64,000 nt of DNA, taken from Hydrogenophaga sp. PBL-H3. GTDB lineage: Bacteria > Pseudomonadota > Gammaproteobacteria > Burkholderiales > Burkholderiaceae_C. The stretch is taken from contig NZ_CP044972.1 in assembly GCF_010104355.1 (NCBI RefSeq), positions 2,914,001 through 2,978,000 of the forward strand, in the 5' to 3' direction. This document shows positions 9,329-19,062 of this stretch, piece after piece; the first letter of the stretch is position 1, and every line of letters begins with the position of its first letter. The notes beneath the pieces are model-generated. The model did not search any database. It was not told the DNA's origin and saw nothing but the letters and a program-made list of their open reading frames with translations. The position numbers and the translations under genes were made by a program.

Positions 9329-10023
9329 TGACCCTGCAAGCCCACAACCCGCTGCGCCGTGGAGCGCTCGCTGCGCTGGCCGTGGCGGCCTCCCTGGCCT
9401 GGCTGCCCGCCCAGGCGCAGGAAGCCGCTCCGCGCGTGAAGTTCACCACGTCCATGGGCGACATCGTGCTCGAGCTCTACCCCGACAAGGCCCCCAAGAC
9501 GGTCGAGAACTTCCTGCAGTACGTGAAAGACAAGCACTACGACGGCACGGTGTTCCACCGCGTGATCAGCAATTTCATGGTGCAGGGTGGTGGCTTTGAC
9601 GCCGCCTACAAACAAAAGGCCACCCGCGCGCCCGTGGCGCACGAAGGCCAGGCTGCGCTGCAGCGCGGCGGCCCGCGCAACACCATCGGCACGGTGGCCA
9701 TGGCCCGCACCAACGACCCGCAGTCTGCCTCGTCGCAGTTCTTCATCAACGTCCAGGACAACGCCTTCCTCGACCCCACACCGATTCCGCCGGGCGACCC
9801 GGTGCCCCAGTTCGAATACCGCGGCAAGGTCTACAAGGACGTGCCGCGTGCAAGCCTGCTCAATGCTGGCGAGCTCTATGGTTACACCGTGTTCGGCAAA
9901 GTTGTCTCGGGCATGGACGTGGTCAACAAGATCAAGGAAACCCCGACCGGCTCCGGCGGTCCGTTTCCCACCGACGTGCCCAAAACCCCCATCACCATCC
10001 TCAAAGCCACCCTGGAGAAATGA
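9328..10023 (+). CDS. Periplasmic cyclophilin-type peptidyl-prolyl isomerase
   Basis: A 231-aa cyclophilin (PpiA type) with a clear Sec signal peptide ending at PAQAQ (about residue 30). The PPIase core has [15 protein letters not shown], the active-site Arg in [14 protein letters not shown] and [15 protein letters not shown]. An insertion ([20 protein letters not shown]) before the last strands is typical of larger exported forms. It catalyses cis-trans Pro isomerisation during folding of envelope proteins. The start overlaps the L,D-transpeptidase stop (TGATG) and the stop overlaps ppiB. Confidence 0.93.
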   Translation: MTLQAHNPLRRGALAALAVAASLAWLPAQAQEAAPRVKFTTSMGDIVLELYPDKAPKTVENFLQYVKDKHYDGTVFHRVISNFMVQGGGFDAAYKQKATRAPVAHEGQAALQRGGPRNTIGTVAMARTNDPQSASSQFFINVQDNAFLDPTPIPPGDPVPQFEYRGKVYKDVPRASLLNAGELYGYTVFGKVVSGMDVVNKIKETPTGSGGPFPTDVPKTPITILKATLEK

Positions 10024-10532
10024 CCATGGCCAACCCCCAAGTCGAACTGCACATCACCGGTCACGGTGTCATCACGATCGAACTCGACGCTGACAAAGCG
10101 CCCCTGTCGGCCGCCAACTTCCTGGCCTATGTGAACAAGGGCCACTACAACAACACCGTGTTCCACCGCGTCATCCCCGGTTTCATGGTGCAAGGCGGCG
10201 GCTTCGAGCCCGGCATGACGCAGAAACCCACCGACGCTCCCATCGCCAACGAAGCCAACAACGGCCTGAAGAACGACACCTACACCCTGGCCATGGCGCG
10301 CACCAGCGACCCGCACTCCGCCACCGCGCAGTTCTTCATCAACGTCTCCAACAACGGATTCCTCAACCACACCGCGCCCAGCGCGCAGGGCTGGGGCTAC
10401 GCCGTGTTTGGCAAGGTGGTTTCGGGCGCCGAGATCGTCAAAAAGATCGAAGGCCTGCCCACCGGCCGCAAGGGCTTCCACGATGACGTGCCCAAGGACG
10501 ACGTGGTGATCGAAAAAGCCGTCGCTCTGTGA
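10020..10532 (+). CDS. ppiB: Cytosolic cyclophilin-type peptidyl-prolyl isomerase
   Basis: A 170-aa PpiB with no signal peptide. It carries [28 protein letters not shown] and [15 protein letters not shown], all cyclophilin hallmarks including the catalytic Arg. It is a paralogue of the exported isomerase directly upstream, so the pair gives cytosolic and periplasmic versions from one transcript. The start overlaps the previous stop (ATGA). An ATG six bases later (MANPQ) is equally plausible and closer to the family N-terminus. Confidence 0.95.
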   Translation: MTMANPQVELHITGHGVITIELDADKAPLSAANFLAYVNKGHYNNTVFHRVIPGFMVQGGGFEPGMTQKPTDAPIANEANNGLKNDTYTLAMARTSDPHSATAQFFINVSNNGFLNHTAPSAQGWGYAVFGKVVSGAEIVKKIEGLPTGRKGFHDDVPKDDVVIEKAVAL

Positions 10533-10567
10533 CCCCGGGGGCATGGCCCCTGGCAGCCCCTGGTCTC

Positions 10568-11383
10568 ATGTCCGCACCCACCCTCGACCGCTCTGCCCTG
10601 TTGCGCGCACCCGCGCACTGGCAAGCGGTCGAATTCATTTCAGACCTGCACCTGCAGCCGGGCGAGCCACAGACCTTCGAGGTCTGGCGCGCATTTCTGC
10701 AGCGCCCCCAGCCTGAACGGGCTGACGCCCTCTTCATCCTGGGTGATCTGTTCGAAGTGTGGGTGGGTGACGACGTACTCGACTCGATCGCATCCCCCGA
10801 CCAGATGTTCTGGCGTGCGTGTGCCGATGCGCTCCAGGCTTTCAGTCTGCACACCCCGGTCTACTTCATGGCCGGCAACCGCGACTTTCTGCTGGGCACT
10901 GAAGGCCTCAAGGCCTGCGGCATGCAAGCCTTGAACGACCCGACCGCACTCGATTTCCTCGGTCAGCAATGGCTGCTCAGCCACGGTGACGCGCTGTGCC
11001 TGGCCGACACCGACTACATGCGTTTTCGCGAGCAGGTCCGCCAACCCGCGTGGCAGCGCGCGTTTCTGGACCGCCCCTTGAGCGAACGAACGGCCATCGC
11101 CCGGGGCTTGCGCGAGCAGAGCGAGGCTCTCAAACGCAGCACCGCAGGCGACCCCAGCCTGTGGGCCGACGTGGACACCGACGCGGCACGCGCCGCGCTG
11201 CAGGTCGCGGGTGCCCACACCCTCATCCACGGCCACACCCACCGCCCGGCCGACCACGCACTGGGTGAAGGCCTGCAGCGCGTGGTGCTCAGCGACTGGG
11301 ATGCTGCCGCAAGACCGCCGCGTGCCGAGGTGCTGCATCTCGATGCCCTGGGCCTGCGCCGCACGTCCCTCATGCCAGCATGA
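10568..11383 (+). CDS. lpxH: UDP-2,3-diacylglucosamine diphosphatase
   Basis: About 271 aa. It is a calcineurin-like metallophosphoesterase of the LpxH family, hydrolysing UDP-2,3-diacylglucosamine to lipid X in lipid A synthesis at the inner membrane. The metal-binding motifs are in order: SDLHL (about 25-29), GDLFEVW, AGNRDFL, SHGD and HGHTHRP. A GTG at 10529 overlaps the ppiB stop and would add 13 residues (rich in Pro/Ala); the ATG at 10568 is preferred because it places the metal motif at the usual distance. mtfA follows with an ATGA overlap. Confidence 0.93.
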   Translation: MSAPTLDRSALLRAPAHWQAVEFISDLHLQPGEPQTFEVWRAFLQRPQPERADALFILGDLFEVWVGDDVLDSIASPDQMFWRACADALQAFSLHTPVYFMAGNRDFLLGTEGLKACGMQALNDPTALDFLGQQWLLSHGDALCLADTDYMRFREQVRQPAWQRAFLDRPLSERTAIARGLREQSEALKRSTAGDPSLWADVDTDAARAALQVAGAHTLIHGHTHRPADHALGEGLQRVVLSDWDAAARPPRAEVLHLDALGLRRTSLMPA

Positions 11384-12234
11384 TCGGCCTGCTCCAGCGT
11401 CTGCTGCCACGCTCGCTGCGCCAGCCCACGCCTGTGCCCGACGTGCTGTGGCTGGCCACCCTGGCCAACCACCCTTTTCTTTCGGCGCTGGACAGCGCCG
11501 AGCAAGACCGCCTGCGCCTGTTGTGCACCCACTTCCTGGCGGAGAAGGAGTTCCACGGCGCCAACGGGCTGGTACTCACCGATGCGATGGCATTGGCCAT
11601 CGCAGCGCAGGCCTGCCTGCCGCTGCTGCACATGCACGCCACCTCGGGTGAAGCGGTTCGTGATCCGCTCAAGCTGCTCGACTGGTACGGTGACTTTGTC
11701 GGCATCGTGGTGCAGCCCGGTGCCGTGGTGGCGCGGCGCAAGACCACCGACGGTGCAGGCGTGGTGCACCACTTTGATGAAGTGCTGGCTGGCGAAGCGA
11801 TGGACCGCGGTCCGTTGATGTTGAGCTGGGAGGAAGTCGCCCACGCCAGCATGGCTGCCGAGAGCGGCAGCAACGTCGTGATCCACGAGTTCGTGCACAA
11901 GATGGACATGCGAGGCATTTCGCTCGGCGAGCATCCCGACGGCGCACCGCCCTTGCCCAAAAGCTTCCTGGGTACGCGCAGCGCGTCGGACGCGAGGCGC
12001 TTGTGGCGCGAAACGATGCAGCACGCGTTTGATGCGTTTCGCGAAGCGGTGGCCATGGCCGAACGCTTCGGCGCCGAGCGCCCCTGGCTGGACGACTACG
12101 CGGCCAAAGACCCCGCCGAGTTTTTCGCCGTCACCTGCGAGGCCTACTTCGTGAGCCGCGAGCGCTTCGCGCACGAGTTTCCGGCGCTGGTGGTGCTGTA
12201 CGACGGGTTCTTTCGACCGGGCTCGCGCGCTTGA
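11380..12234 (+). CDS. mtfA: MtfA-family zinc peptidase (M90)
   Basis: A 284-aa member of the MtfA/DUF980 family. E. coli MtfA binds the repressor Mlc and is a zinc aminopeptidase. The zinc motif HEFVH is at residues 169-173, and the third ligand Glu fits DPAEFFAV near residue 247. Conserved ATLANHPFLSAL and LVLTDAMALAIAAQACLPLL precede it. No signal peptide. It is the last gene of the six-gene plus-strand chain. Whether a Mlc partner exists here cannot be seen. Confidence 0.9.
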   Translation: MIGLLQRLLPRSLRQPTPVPDVLWLATLANHPFLSALDSAEQDRLRLLCTHFLAEKEFHGANGLVLTDAMALAIAAQACLPLLHMHATSGEAVRDPLKLLDWYGDFVGIVVQPGAVVARRKTTDGAGVVHHFDEVLAGEAMDRGPLMLSWEEVAHASMAAESGSNVVIHEFVHKMDMRGISLGEHPDGAPPLPKSFLGTRSASDARRLWRETMQHAFDAFREAVAMAERFGAERPWLDDYAAKDPAEFFAVTCEAYFVSRERFAHEFPALVVLYDGFFRPGSRA

Positions 12235-12248
12235 GCCGCACAGAACAC

Positions 12249-12320
12249 CGCGGAACCGGCTTTGCCGGGCCGCAGGTGTTTGCCACCCCCGGGGGAGGCG
12301 CCGGAGGCGCTTCGGGTGGA
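12249..12320. repeat. Dispersed intergenic repeat, family A, copy 1
   Basis: A GC-rich element beginning CGCGGAACCGGCTTTGCC and continuing through GGGGGAGGCGCCGGAGGCGC. The first ~35 bases recur at 39481-39557 with few changes, and the second half recurs inverted at 46917-46953. It contains short inverted repeats (CCGG/CCGG, GGCGCC). It sits in the convergent gap between mtfA and the DUF349 gene, so it could act as a bidirectional termination or mRNA-stability element. It has no T-run. Confidence 0.6.
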
Positions 12321-12332
12321 CGCCGATCCTGT

Positions 12333-15077
12333 TCAGCGTTTGAGCAACACCTTCAACACCGTCTGAAGCCGGCGCGCCGCTGACGCATCAAACGGCGACG
12401 CGAGCACGCCCGCCACGTCTTCGACCCAGGTCTCGTTCGGTGCCGCCGCGTGACGGCGCGTGAGCAGCTGCAGCTGCAGCATGCGGCGCTCGCTCAGGTG
12501 CTCAGCCGGCGTGGGCACTTCGGAGGCCATCTCCAGGCGCAGCAAGGTTTCACCCGGCAAGGCACCGGCTGGTTTGGACAAAGCGGCCAACCAAGCGCTG
12601 CGACTGGCCGCGCTCACGCGCGAACCCAGCGCCTGCGCCGAGGGCATCTGCTCGGCGTCGCGCCGCTCCCAAGCGGTCATGAGCTGCGTGAGCACCTCAC
12701 CGTGAGCCTGTGCCGCGAGCTTGCGCAGGCTGGCTTCGGCCGATTCGATGGCCTGGCGTTGCGCTCGAAACGCCGCATCGCCCAGGCGCGGGCCGCGTTG
12801 TTCGCGTTCGTCGCGCCAGGGTGCTGCCGCACCCGGGGCTCGGGCATCACGCGGGCCGCGTGCATCGGGGCGACCGGCGCCACCGTCACGGCGGCCATCG
12901 GGACGGCCACCGCGCGCATCGCGACCAGCCGGCTCGGATTTCTTCATGCCGGGACGGTCGTCGCCACGCATGGCCACCAGCTTCTTGGGCGGCGCAGCGG
13001 GCTTGGCGGGCGCCACAGGTTCGACTGGAGCGGCCACGTCAGCGACTTCGGCTTCATCGGAGGCACCAGCGTCTTCTGCCGTGTCGGCCACGGGCTCTTG
13101 AGACGTTGCAGCAGGCTCGCTCGGCGCGGCAACCACGGCAGGCGCGGGCGCAGGCTCGACCGCAGCTGGCCGACCGGCCAGCGCCGACTCGAGTTCTTGC
13201 ATGGCCGCGCGGATGCGCTGCGCGTCACCGCTGGCGCTCGCCTGCTCCAGCGCGCGCGACGCATCGAGCACGCGTTGGTCATGCGCGTTGAGCGAGGTCG
13301 CCGCTTTCTCACGCTCGGTGGTCTTGCGGTTGAAAGCTTCATCGATGGGCTGGCGGAACGCCTCCCACAACTTCTGCTCGTGCTTGCGCTCCAACGGCAC
13401 AGCGTGGGCTTCGGCTTGCCAGCGCTGTTGAAGCGCTTTCACCGCGTCGATGCGCAGCATGGGCGCAGCACCCAGCGCGGTGGCTTCTTCGATCAACGCT
13501 TTGCGGCGCGCCGTGCTTTCGGCTTGCGCGGCCTCCAGGCCGGCGTGGGCCGCGTGCATGGCGTCTTTCCACTGCGGCTGCATTTCTGCAAACGCCTTCT
13601 CGCTCATGTGACCGGCTTCGCGCCAGCGCTCCGAGAACGTGTGCAGCGCACGCACCTGGGCTTTCCAGTCGGTGTTGCCGGCGTGGGCTTCGGTCCAGGC
13701 CTTGAGTTCGGCAATGATGGCCAGGCGCTGAGCCTTGTGGGCATCGGCCTGCTGGCGCACCTGCACCAGCCAGGCTTCCACCAGCTTGTGGGCTTCGGTG
13801 CAGGCTTCGTCAAACCGTTTCCACAGCGCGTGGTTGGGCTGGCCGCCCTGGTCGGTGGTTTTCCACTGGTCGCGCAGGCCGCGCAGGGTTTCCTGCATCT
13901 TGCGGCCACCCAGGCGCTGGCCTTCGGGCGCTTGCAACAAGGCTTCGGCCTTGGCCACGAGCTCTTCACGCAACTGGTCGGCGCGCCAGCGCTGCCAGCC
14001 TTCGAGTTCACCGGCCTGGCTCAGCGCTGCGTGGGCGCGCGCGTCGAGTGCGGCGCTCACAAAACGGCCGTTGGACTTGAGGATCGCGCGCACGTCGGCC
14101 GCAGCCTTGGGCGTGGCCTTGCCGTGGCCTTCGGCGAGTTCACGCTCCAGCACGTCCAGTGCGTGACCGAGTTCGGTGGTCACGCGGGCCCGGCGCTCCT
14201 GTTGCGCTTGTGTGTCCACGGCGGGCTTCTCGACCACGGGGGCTGCTTCACCACCGCGCGCCACGCGCAGCTCGTCGGCCCACACGGGCACGGCGGGCAG
14301 CGGGGCTTGTGCATCGGCGTCGGCGGCCACGGCCTGGGCCAGCGCGCCTTCGAACGCATCCCACACCAGTTGCAGCTGCTTGCGCGACGCATCGAGCATG
14401 GGTGGGAACTTCACGTCCACGCTGGCCCATTGCGCGTCTTGCGCCAGGCCGCTGGCCTGCTCCTGCCACTGGGCCACGTCGGCCCGCAGCGTCTGGGCGC
14501 TGTGCTGGGCTTCGCGCCAGGTCTTGGTGGAGAGCACTTCAATGCGTTGTGCGATCAACACGGCGGCCTCGCGCTCCACCTGCACGCGGTGTTGCAGGTC
14601 TTCAATGGCTTTGACGCGCTCGGCCAGCGACTGGCGCAGCGTGGCCAGCGGCTCGCGCGAGAGCGGCGCGCCCGCACGCGCGGCATCGCGCTGCCAGGCC
14701 AGCGCGTCGGCCAGGTTCAGGCGCGAGTGGTCCAGCAAGGCCTGAGCCTTTTGCGCCCACTCCACCGCCATCTGCTCCTGCGACTTCAGGCGTTTTTGTT
14801 CGTCGAGCTTTTCCTTCAGCGGTTTGGCCGCGCCGCGGTCGCGGTTGGAAAGCTCCTTGTAAACCTCGTTCATCTGCTCCAGGCCCGGCTCGGTGGCCAG
14901 CCACTCGCGGATGCGCGCAGCGCGTTCGCCCGACGTGGGCGCGGAAAACGCTCCACCGGTCACAGCGTCCAGGGGGTGGGCCGCGGCGGCAGCGGATTTG
15001 GGGGAGGTGGGCGTGTTCACGGCAGGTGGAGAAACTTGAGGGGATGAGGAAGACTTGCGCAGGGAAAACAGCGACAT
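12333..15077 (-). CDS. DUF349-domain protein
   Basis: A 914-aa, largely helical and probably coiled-coil cytosolic protein, rich in Ala, Gln, Glu and Arg. Several ~75-residue DUF349-like repeats can be seen, with signatures such as LWKRFDEACTEAHKLVEAWL and LWEAFRQPIDEAFNRK, at about 400-560. A low-complexity Ala/Pro/Val linker (about 640-740) and an Arg/Gly/Asp-rich stretch follow. The C-terminal 150 residues are a separate helical region. No catalytic motif or membrane segment. The function of DUF349 proteins is poorly known, and none is inferred here. Confidence 0.85.
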   Translation of the reverse strand: MSLFSLRKSSSSPQVSPPAVNTPTSPKSAAAAAHPLDAVTGGAFSAPTSGERAARIREWLATEPGLEQMNEVYKELSNRDRGAAKPLKEKLDEQKRLKSQEQMAVEWAQKAQALLDHSRLNLADALAWQRDAARAGAPLSREPLATLRQSLAERVKAIEDLQHRVQVEREAAVLIAQRIEVLSTKTWREAQHSAQTLRADVAQWQEQASGLAQDAQWASVDVKFPPMLDASRKQLQLVWDAFEGALAQAVAADADAQAPLPAVPVWADELRVARGGEAAPVVEKPAVDTQAQQERRARVTTELGHALDVLERELAEGHGKATPKAAADVRAILKSNGRFVSAALDARAHAALSQAGELEGWQRWRADQLREELVAKAEALLQAPEGQRLGGRKMQETLRGLRDQWKTTDQGGQPNHALWKRFDEACTEAHKLVEAWLVQVRQQADAHKAQRLAIIAELKAWTEAHAGNTDWKAQVRALHTFSERWREAGHMSEKAFAEMQPQWKDAMHAAHAGLEAAQAESTARRKALIEEATALGAAPMLRIDAVKALQQRWQAEAHAVPLERKHEQKLWEAFRQPIDEAFNRKTTEREKAATSLNAHDQRVLDASRALEQASASGDAQRIRAAMQELESALAGRPAAVEPAPAPAVVAAPSEPAATSQEPVADTAEDAGASDEAEVADVAAPVEPVAPAKPAAPPKKLVAMRGDDRPGMKKSEPAGRDARGGRPDGRRDGGAGRPDARGPRDARAPGAAAPWRDEREQRGPRLGDAAFRAQRQAIESAEASLRKLAAQAHGEVLTQLMTAWERRDAEQMPSAQALGSRVSAASRSAWLAALSKPAGALPGETLLRLEMASEVPTPAEHLSERRMLQLQLLTRRHAAAPNETWVEDVAGVLASPFDASAARRLQTVLKVLLKR

Positions 15078-15197
15078 GGAGGTGTCAGTTCAATCAAGAC
15101 GGAGGCAGCGCCAGAGCGACGCGGCAAACGCGTATTGTCGCCGCTGTTCGCGCGCGCGCCACCGTCCAGGCTGATCGGGCCTTGGCGGGAGGCCCGA

Positions 15198-18100
15198 TCA
15201 GCGCGGAGCCAGACGCAGTTCGGCTTGTGGCCGCCAGCCATCGCCCTGGCGGGCCAGCTGCGGCGCGCCCAGAAACATGCGGTCTTCTGGCAGTGAGCGG
15301 CTGGCCAGGAAGTCCTTCACCGCCTGCCCACGTGCCACTGCGAGATCGCGCAAAGCGTCGGACGTGACCGGTATCGAGGCCAGCAGCAAGGCTTCCATCT
15401 CGGCCTGCGGGAGGTCCTTCGCCAGGCCGATCAGGTTGCGCGGCTTGGGAATGTCGGCACGCCGATACACCTCTTTGAGCAGCGCGGGATATTCCTCGAC
15501 AGACACCGCCAGCGCGTCCGGGATCGGCTTGCCATCGCGCGCCAGCACGCGGCGCTTCTCGGCCAGCACGCGCTCATTGAGGCGGCTGCGCTGGTAGCCA
15601 CTGCGCTCGGTCTCCAGATCGCTGTGGCCCACCACCGTGATTTGCAGCGCTGGCCGATCAGCCAGCGCCTTGGCGACCGATTCCAGCCGCTGCTGGTTCT
15701 CAGGCGTCAAGGCTGCGCTGCCAGGGGCAAACTCCACCTGGCTGGGCGACTCGGCACCACCGCCGAACGCACTGGCAATGAGCGAAAACGGTGCCGTGAT
15801 CGCCTTGCCGATCAGGTTGAAGATGAGCTTGAAGATGATCGGCGCCAGACGGAACTGGGGGTCGTTGATCGAACCGCTCACGGGCAGGTTGATATCGATC
15901 ACACCGTTGCGGTCGGCCAGGAGCGCCACCGCCAGCTTCACCGGCAGGTTGGGCGCCTCGCTGCCGGCCACGCGGTCACCAAAGCTGAGCTGGTTGAGCA
16001 CGATCTGGTTGCGCGCAACGAGCTGTCCATCGGGGTCGATCTTGTAGGCCACGTCCACGCTGAGCTTGCCGCGCTCGATGCCGTAGCCCGCGTACTTCAC
16101 GGTGTAAGGGGACAGCGGCGGCAGCTCCAGGTTGCGCACGCGGCCCTTGATGTCGAGCGCCAGCGGCTTGGCCAGTGGATTGAGCTGGCCGTCGATCTCG
16201 AGCGCGGCCGTGCCCTCCGCTCGCCCGCGCAGGGACAAGGCGGCAAGCTCAGGAGCGGCACCTGCCGGTTTTGCGTTGGAGAAAGCCCCCAGGCTGCCGG
16301 TGAGCTCGCTCAGGTTGGCGGTGTAGTTGGGCTTGATGAAGCGGTCGGAGAACAGCACGCGGCCATTGACCAGACTGATAGGACCCAGGCGGATGTCGGG
16401 CGTGGGGCCACTGGCGGCACCAGTGGGCTGAGGGGGCGCCGCCTCGGCACTGGGCGCCTCGCCGGGCGACTTCACCAAGCCTTGCAGGTTGATCTTGCCA
16501 GCCTCGTCGATGATCACGCGGGCGAAATAGTCGCTGAGCACCGTCTCGCGCACCGCCACCTGGGTGGCCTGCCCCGGGGCCAGGACGAGCTGCAGGCCGC
16601 GCACCTGCAGCGACTTCCAGGCCAGCAGGTCTTCGGCGGGCGACAAGGTGTTGGCGCTCAGGTCGTCCAGCGCGGCGTCACCTTGCAGGTTAAGCGCCAG
16701 GGCGCCGCCGGGCAGGCTGGCTTTCACCGAGCCCCGGTAGCTGGCGTCGGCGCGCAGCAGATCGAGGTTGAGGCGGTCGGCGAAGTACGGCTCCAGCGCG
16801 TGTGCGGGCAATCGCTCGACCTGGACGCGCGCGTCCAGCCGCATGCCTTCCCCACCCGAAGCGCCAGGGGCTGGTAGCCGCAGGGACCCGCCGAGCGACA
16901 GTTGACCGTGCGCCACCTGGCTGGACGGACCAGCGCCCACCCGCGCCTTGACCGACAACGCCATGTCTTTCTGGTCGGCGTCCAGCGGCCGAAGGCCTTT
17001 GAGGTCCAGTTCCAAACCGGAGATGTCCAGCGTCACCGGTCGTGTGGGCAGGCGGTCCACAAAGCCGACGCCCCCTCCAGTGAGCTGAAACGCGGCCAGA
17101 CCCACACGCCAAGGGGTGTCCTTCCCGGCCGGCTCAGAGGGAGCTTTTTCAGCTTTGGGGCCCGCCGGCACCAGCCAGGGCTCAAACATCCAGGCGCCAT
17201 TGGCCTCGCGCTGCACACGCAATCGGGGCTGGGTGAGGGTCAGGCTGCCCACGTCGGCGCTGCGCTGGACCAGATCCACCCGCAGGTCTTCCAGCAGCAG
17301 GCGCTTCAAGCTGGCCAGGGGTTGCCGGATCGGTCCAAGTTTGAGCTCGTTGAGGTCGATCCGGGTGGCCAACAGCTGCAGCCCCATGGGCCGATCGCCC
17401 TGAGCAGCTTGCCATTCGATTCGTCCCTCGGCGCCCAGCCGCCCCTGCAAGGCGGGTTTGAGTGCGCTGGATATATAAGGAGCGAAACGCTCCAGCGGAA
17501 TGTCTCCCAGAGACAGCTCCGCTTGTACAAGCGAATCGGTGGCGGTGCCCTTGACGCCAATGGTGGACTGGTCGAGCAGCGCCGACACCTCGAAAGGCAT
17601 CGGCGCGCGCACCGGCCAGCTCAGTCCGCTGGTTTGCACGCGCAAGGCCTCCAGCGCCATCTCGGCCGTCGGCTTCACCGCATCGTCGCGCCATTGAACA
17701 CGACCGCCATCCAGATCAAACCGGGCCAACCGGATGTCCCATGGCACGGCTGCGGCGGCTGGCACCGGGGCACTTGCTGGCGCCTGGGACGCTGCAGGTG
17801 TGAAGCCACGGGCCAGCCGTGCCAGGCTGAGCTGCCCCTGGGGATCGCGGGAAACGGTCAGGCTCGGGGCCTTCCATTCGATGGCCGCCAGATCAACCCG
17901 GCGCGCCAGCGGCTCGACCAAATTGAGCTTCACGCCCAGGCGCTCCCAGGACAATACGCCCTCTGCGCTGCCGCCCGCCACACGCTCCACCAGCTTCAGG
18001 CCCGACAGCGCAACATCGCCCGAGAGCGACACCTGCGGCACGTCGCGCTGCACAAAGGACAGTTTCAGGTCCAGATTCAGCACCCCGGCCTCGGGCTTGA

Positions 18101-18842
18101 CGGACCAGGCTGAGGGCCAGTAAGGCAAATAGGGGGCCAGATCAAGTGCGGGAATCACCAGGCTGGCGTCGGTTTCGTGGTCGGCCGCGAACGGGGTAGT
18201 GGCCGCACGCGAATCAAAGGCGCTGCCATTGAGCTCGAAAGCCAGATGCGGTTTGGTCACCACATCGCGGCGTGAAGCCAGGTTGCTGAGAAACGGCACG
18301 CTCAGAGCCAGGCTGCGCAACTGGTGGGTCACGCCCACGGTGTCGTCCACCAAGGTGAGCTCGCCACCGGCCAGCTCGATGTTGAACAGCGCAAACCGTG
18401 CCGGCTCACTTGAGGGTTCGGATGGCGGCACACGCAGGCGCTGCACGATGTCGTCCACGTCGTAATGCCCGCCACCCAGGTGGCGCAAGGCCACATGCGG
18501 TTGCTCGATCTTCAAGGCATCGATCACGGGCGCCAGCCGCAGGATCGACTGCAACTCCGCGTTCAGATAGAGCCTGCCCACCGACATCTGCTCACCATCA
18601 CCCTGGGCGGTGGCCATGCGCAAACCCTCGACCGACAGCTCCAGCGACCAAGGCCGGAAGTCCACCCTTTGCACCGTCACGCTGCGACCCAAGGCAAGAC
18701 TGGCCTGCTTTTGCAGCTGCCATTTCAGGAGCGCGGGCACCGCCAGCCAGGTGACCAGCCACAACACCACCACACCCAGAACAGTCCAGGCCAGACGCCT
18801 GATCCACGGGTTGGACAAAGAAACGAAACGGCTGTTGGTCAT
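15198..18842 (-). CDS. DUF748 / AsmA-like envelope protein with OmpA-like tail
   Basis: About 1214 aa. One N-terminal membrane segment (about 15-38) is followed by a long beta-rich periplasmic body with repeated DUF748 blocks (for example VRNLELPPLSPYTVKYAGYGI). This is the architecture of the AsmA/TamB-related family, proposed to bridge or transport lipids across the periplasm. Residues ~1090-1160 resemble an OmpA-like domain: VEFAPGSAALTPENQQRL, then VVGHSDLE. Its peptidoglycan-binding signature is imperfect. The ATG at 18840-18842 is chosen because MTNSRF leads directly into the membrane anchor; an upstream start adds 23 Arg-rich residues. It is separated from DUF349 by 120 bases. Confidence 0.85.
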   Translation of the reverse strand: MTNSRFVSLSNPWIRRLAWTVLGVVVLWLVTWLAVPALLKWQLQKQASLALGRSVTVQRVDFRPWSLELSVEGLRMATAQGDGEQMSVGRLYLNAELQSILRLAPVIDALKIEQPHVALRHLGGGHYDVDDIVQRLRVPPSEPSSEPARFALFNIELAGGELTLVDDTVGVTHQLRSLALSVPFLSNLASRRDVVTKPHLAFELNGSAFDSRAATTPFAADHETDASLVIPALDLAPYLPYWPSAWSVKPEAGVLNLDLKLSFVQRDVPQVSLSGDVALSGLKLVERVAGGSAEGVLSWERLGVKLNLVEPLARRVDLAAIEWKAPSLTVSRDPQGQLSLARLARGFTPAASQAPASAPVPAAAAVPWDIRLARFDLDGGRVQWRDDAVKPTAEMALEALRVQTSGLSWPVRAPMPFEVSALLDQSTIGVKGTATDSLVQAELSLGDIPLERFAPYISSALKPALQGRLGAEGRIEWQAAQGDRPMGLQLLATRIDLNELKLGPIRQPLASLKRLLLEDLRVDLVQRSADVGSLTLTQPRLRVQREANGAWMFEPWLVPAGPKAEKAPSEPAGKDTPWRVGLAAFQLTGGGVGFVDRLPTRPVTLDISGLELDLKGLRPLDADQKDMALSVKARVGAGPSSQVAHGQLSLGGSLRLPAPGASGGEGMRLDARVQVERLPAHALEPYFADRLNLDLLRADASYRGSVKASLPGGALALNLQGDAALDDLSANTLSPAEDLLAWKSLQVRGLQLVLAPGQATQVAVRETVLSDYFARVIIDEAGKINLQGLVKSPGEAPSAEAAPPQPTGAASGPTPDIRLGPISLVNGRVLFSDRFIKPNYTANLSELTGSLGAFSNAKPAGAAPELAALSLRGRAEGTAALEIDGQLNPLAKPLALDIKGRVRNLELPPLSPYTVKYAGYGIERGKLSVDVAYKIDPDGQLVARNQIVLNQLSFGDRVAGSEAPNLPVKLAVALLADRNGVIDINLPVSGSINDPQFRLAPIIFKLIFNLIGKAITAPFSLIASAFGGGAESPSQVEFAPGSAALTPENQQRLESVAKALADRPALQITVVGHSDLETERSGYQRSRLNERVLAEKRRVLARDGKPIPDALAVSVEEYPALLKEVYRRADIPKPRNLIGLAKDLPQAEMEALLLASIPVTSDALRDLAVARGQAVKDFLASRSLPEDRMFLGAPQLARQGDGWRPQAELRLAPR

Positions 18843-18926
18843 GGGCGCAGGCGGTGGACGGGTGGCATCGCGCCAGTGTCTCCGAACTCGTACCCGGTTG
18901 CACGACATCACGTCAATGGAGCCCCA

Positions 18927-18964
18927 GAAACAAGAAACCCCGGCAGACGAGGTCTGCCGGGGTT
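18927..18964 (-). terminator. Strong minus-strand terminator in the 18.9-19.6 kb gap
   Basis: A perfect 13-bp stem (18936-18948 with 18952-18964, AACCCCGGCAGAC) with a three-base loop. On the minus strand it is followed by TTTCTTGTTTC. It lies upstream of the DUF748 gene, so it cannot terminate that gene. It must end a short minus-strand transcript coming from about 19,100, which carries the small ORF at 18982-19062. Confidence 0.8.
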
Positions 18965-18981
18965 GATGGCGGGCTTGATGC

Positions 18982-19062
18982 TCATGCCATCTGTTTTGGC
19001 GGAGGGAGTTTGATGTCTCTCCAGCCTGGAAGCAACAGATTGCTCCCGTTGGGGGCCGTCAT
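18982..19062 (-). CDS. Possible 26-aa peptide or sRNA body
   Basis: An ATG-to-TGA frame of 26 codons ends 17 bases before a strong terminator. The peptide begins MTAPNGSNLLL and ends KLPPPKQMA. The Shine-Dalgarno is weak. Within it, GGAGCAA and TTGCTTCC can pair into a stem with a TCTG loop, so the transcript could equally be a structured small RNA. I do not recognise it. The case rests on the terminator and a possible promoter at 19114-19142. Confidence 0.3.
   Translation of the reverse strand: MTAPNGSNLLLPGWRDIKLPPPKQMA

Noticed and set aside
12450..15047. 865-codon plus-strand open frame opposite the DUF349 gene
   Set aside because: Shadow frame caused by GC-biased codons; Gly/His/Arg-rich translation without motifs. 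The minus strand shows DUF349 signatures.
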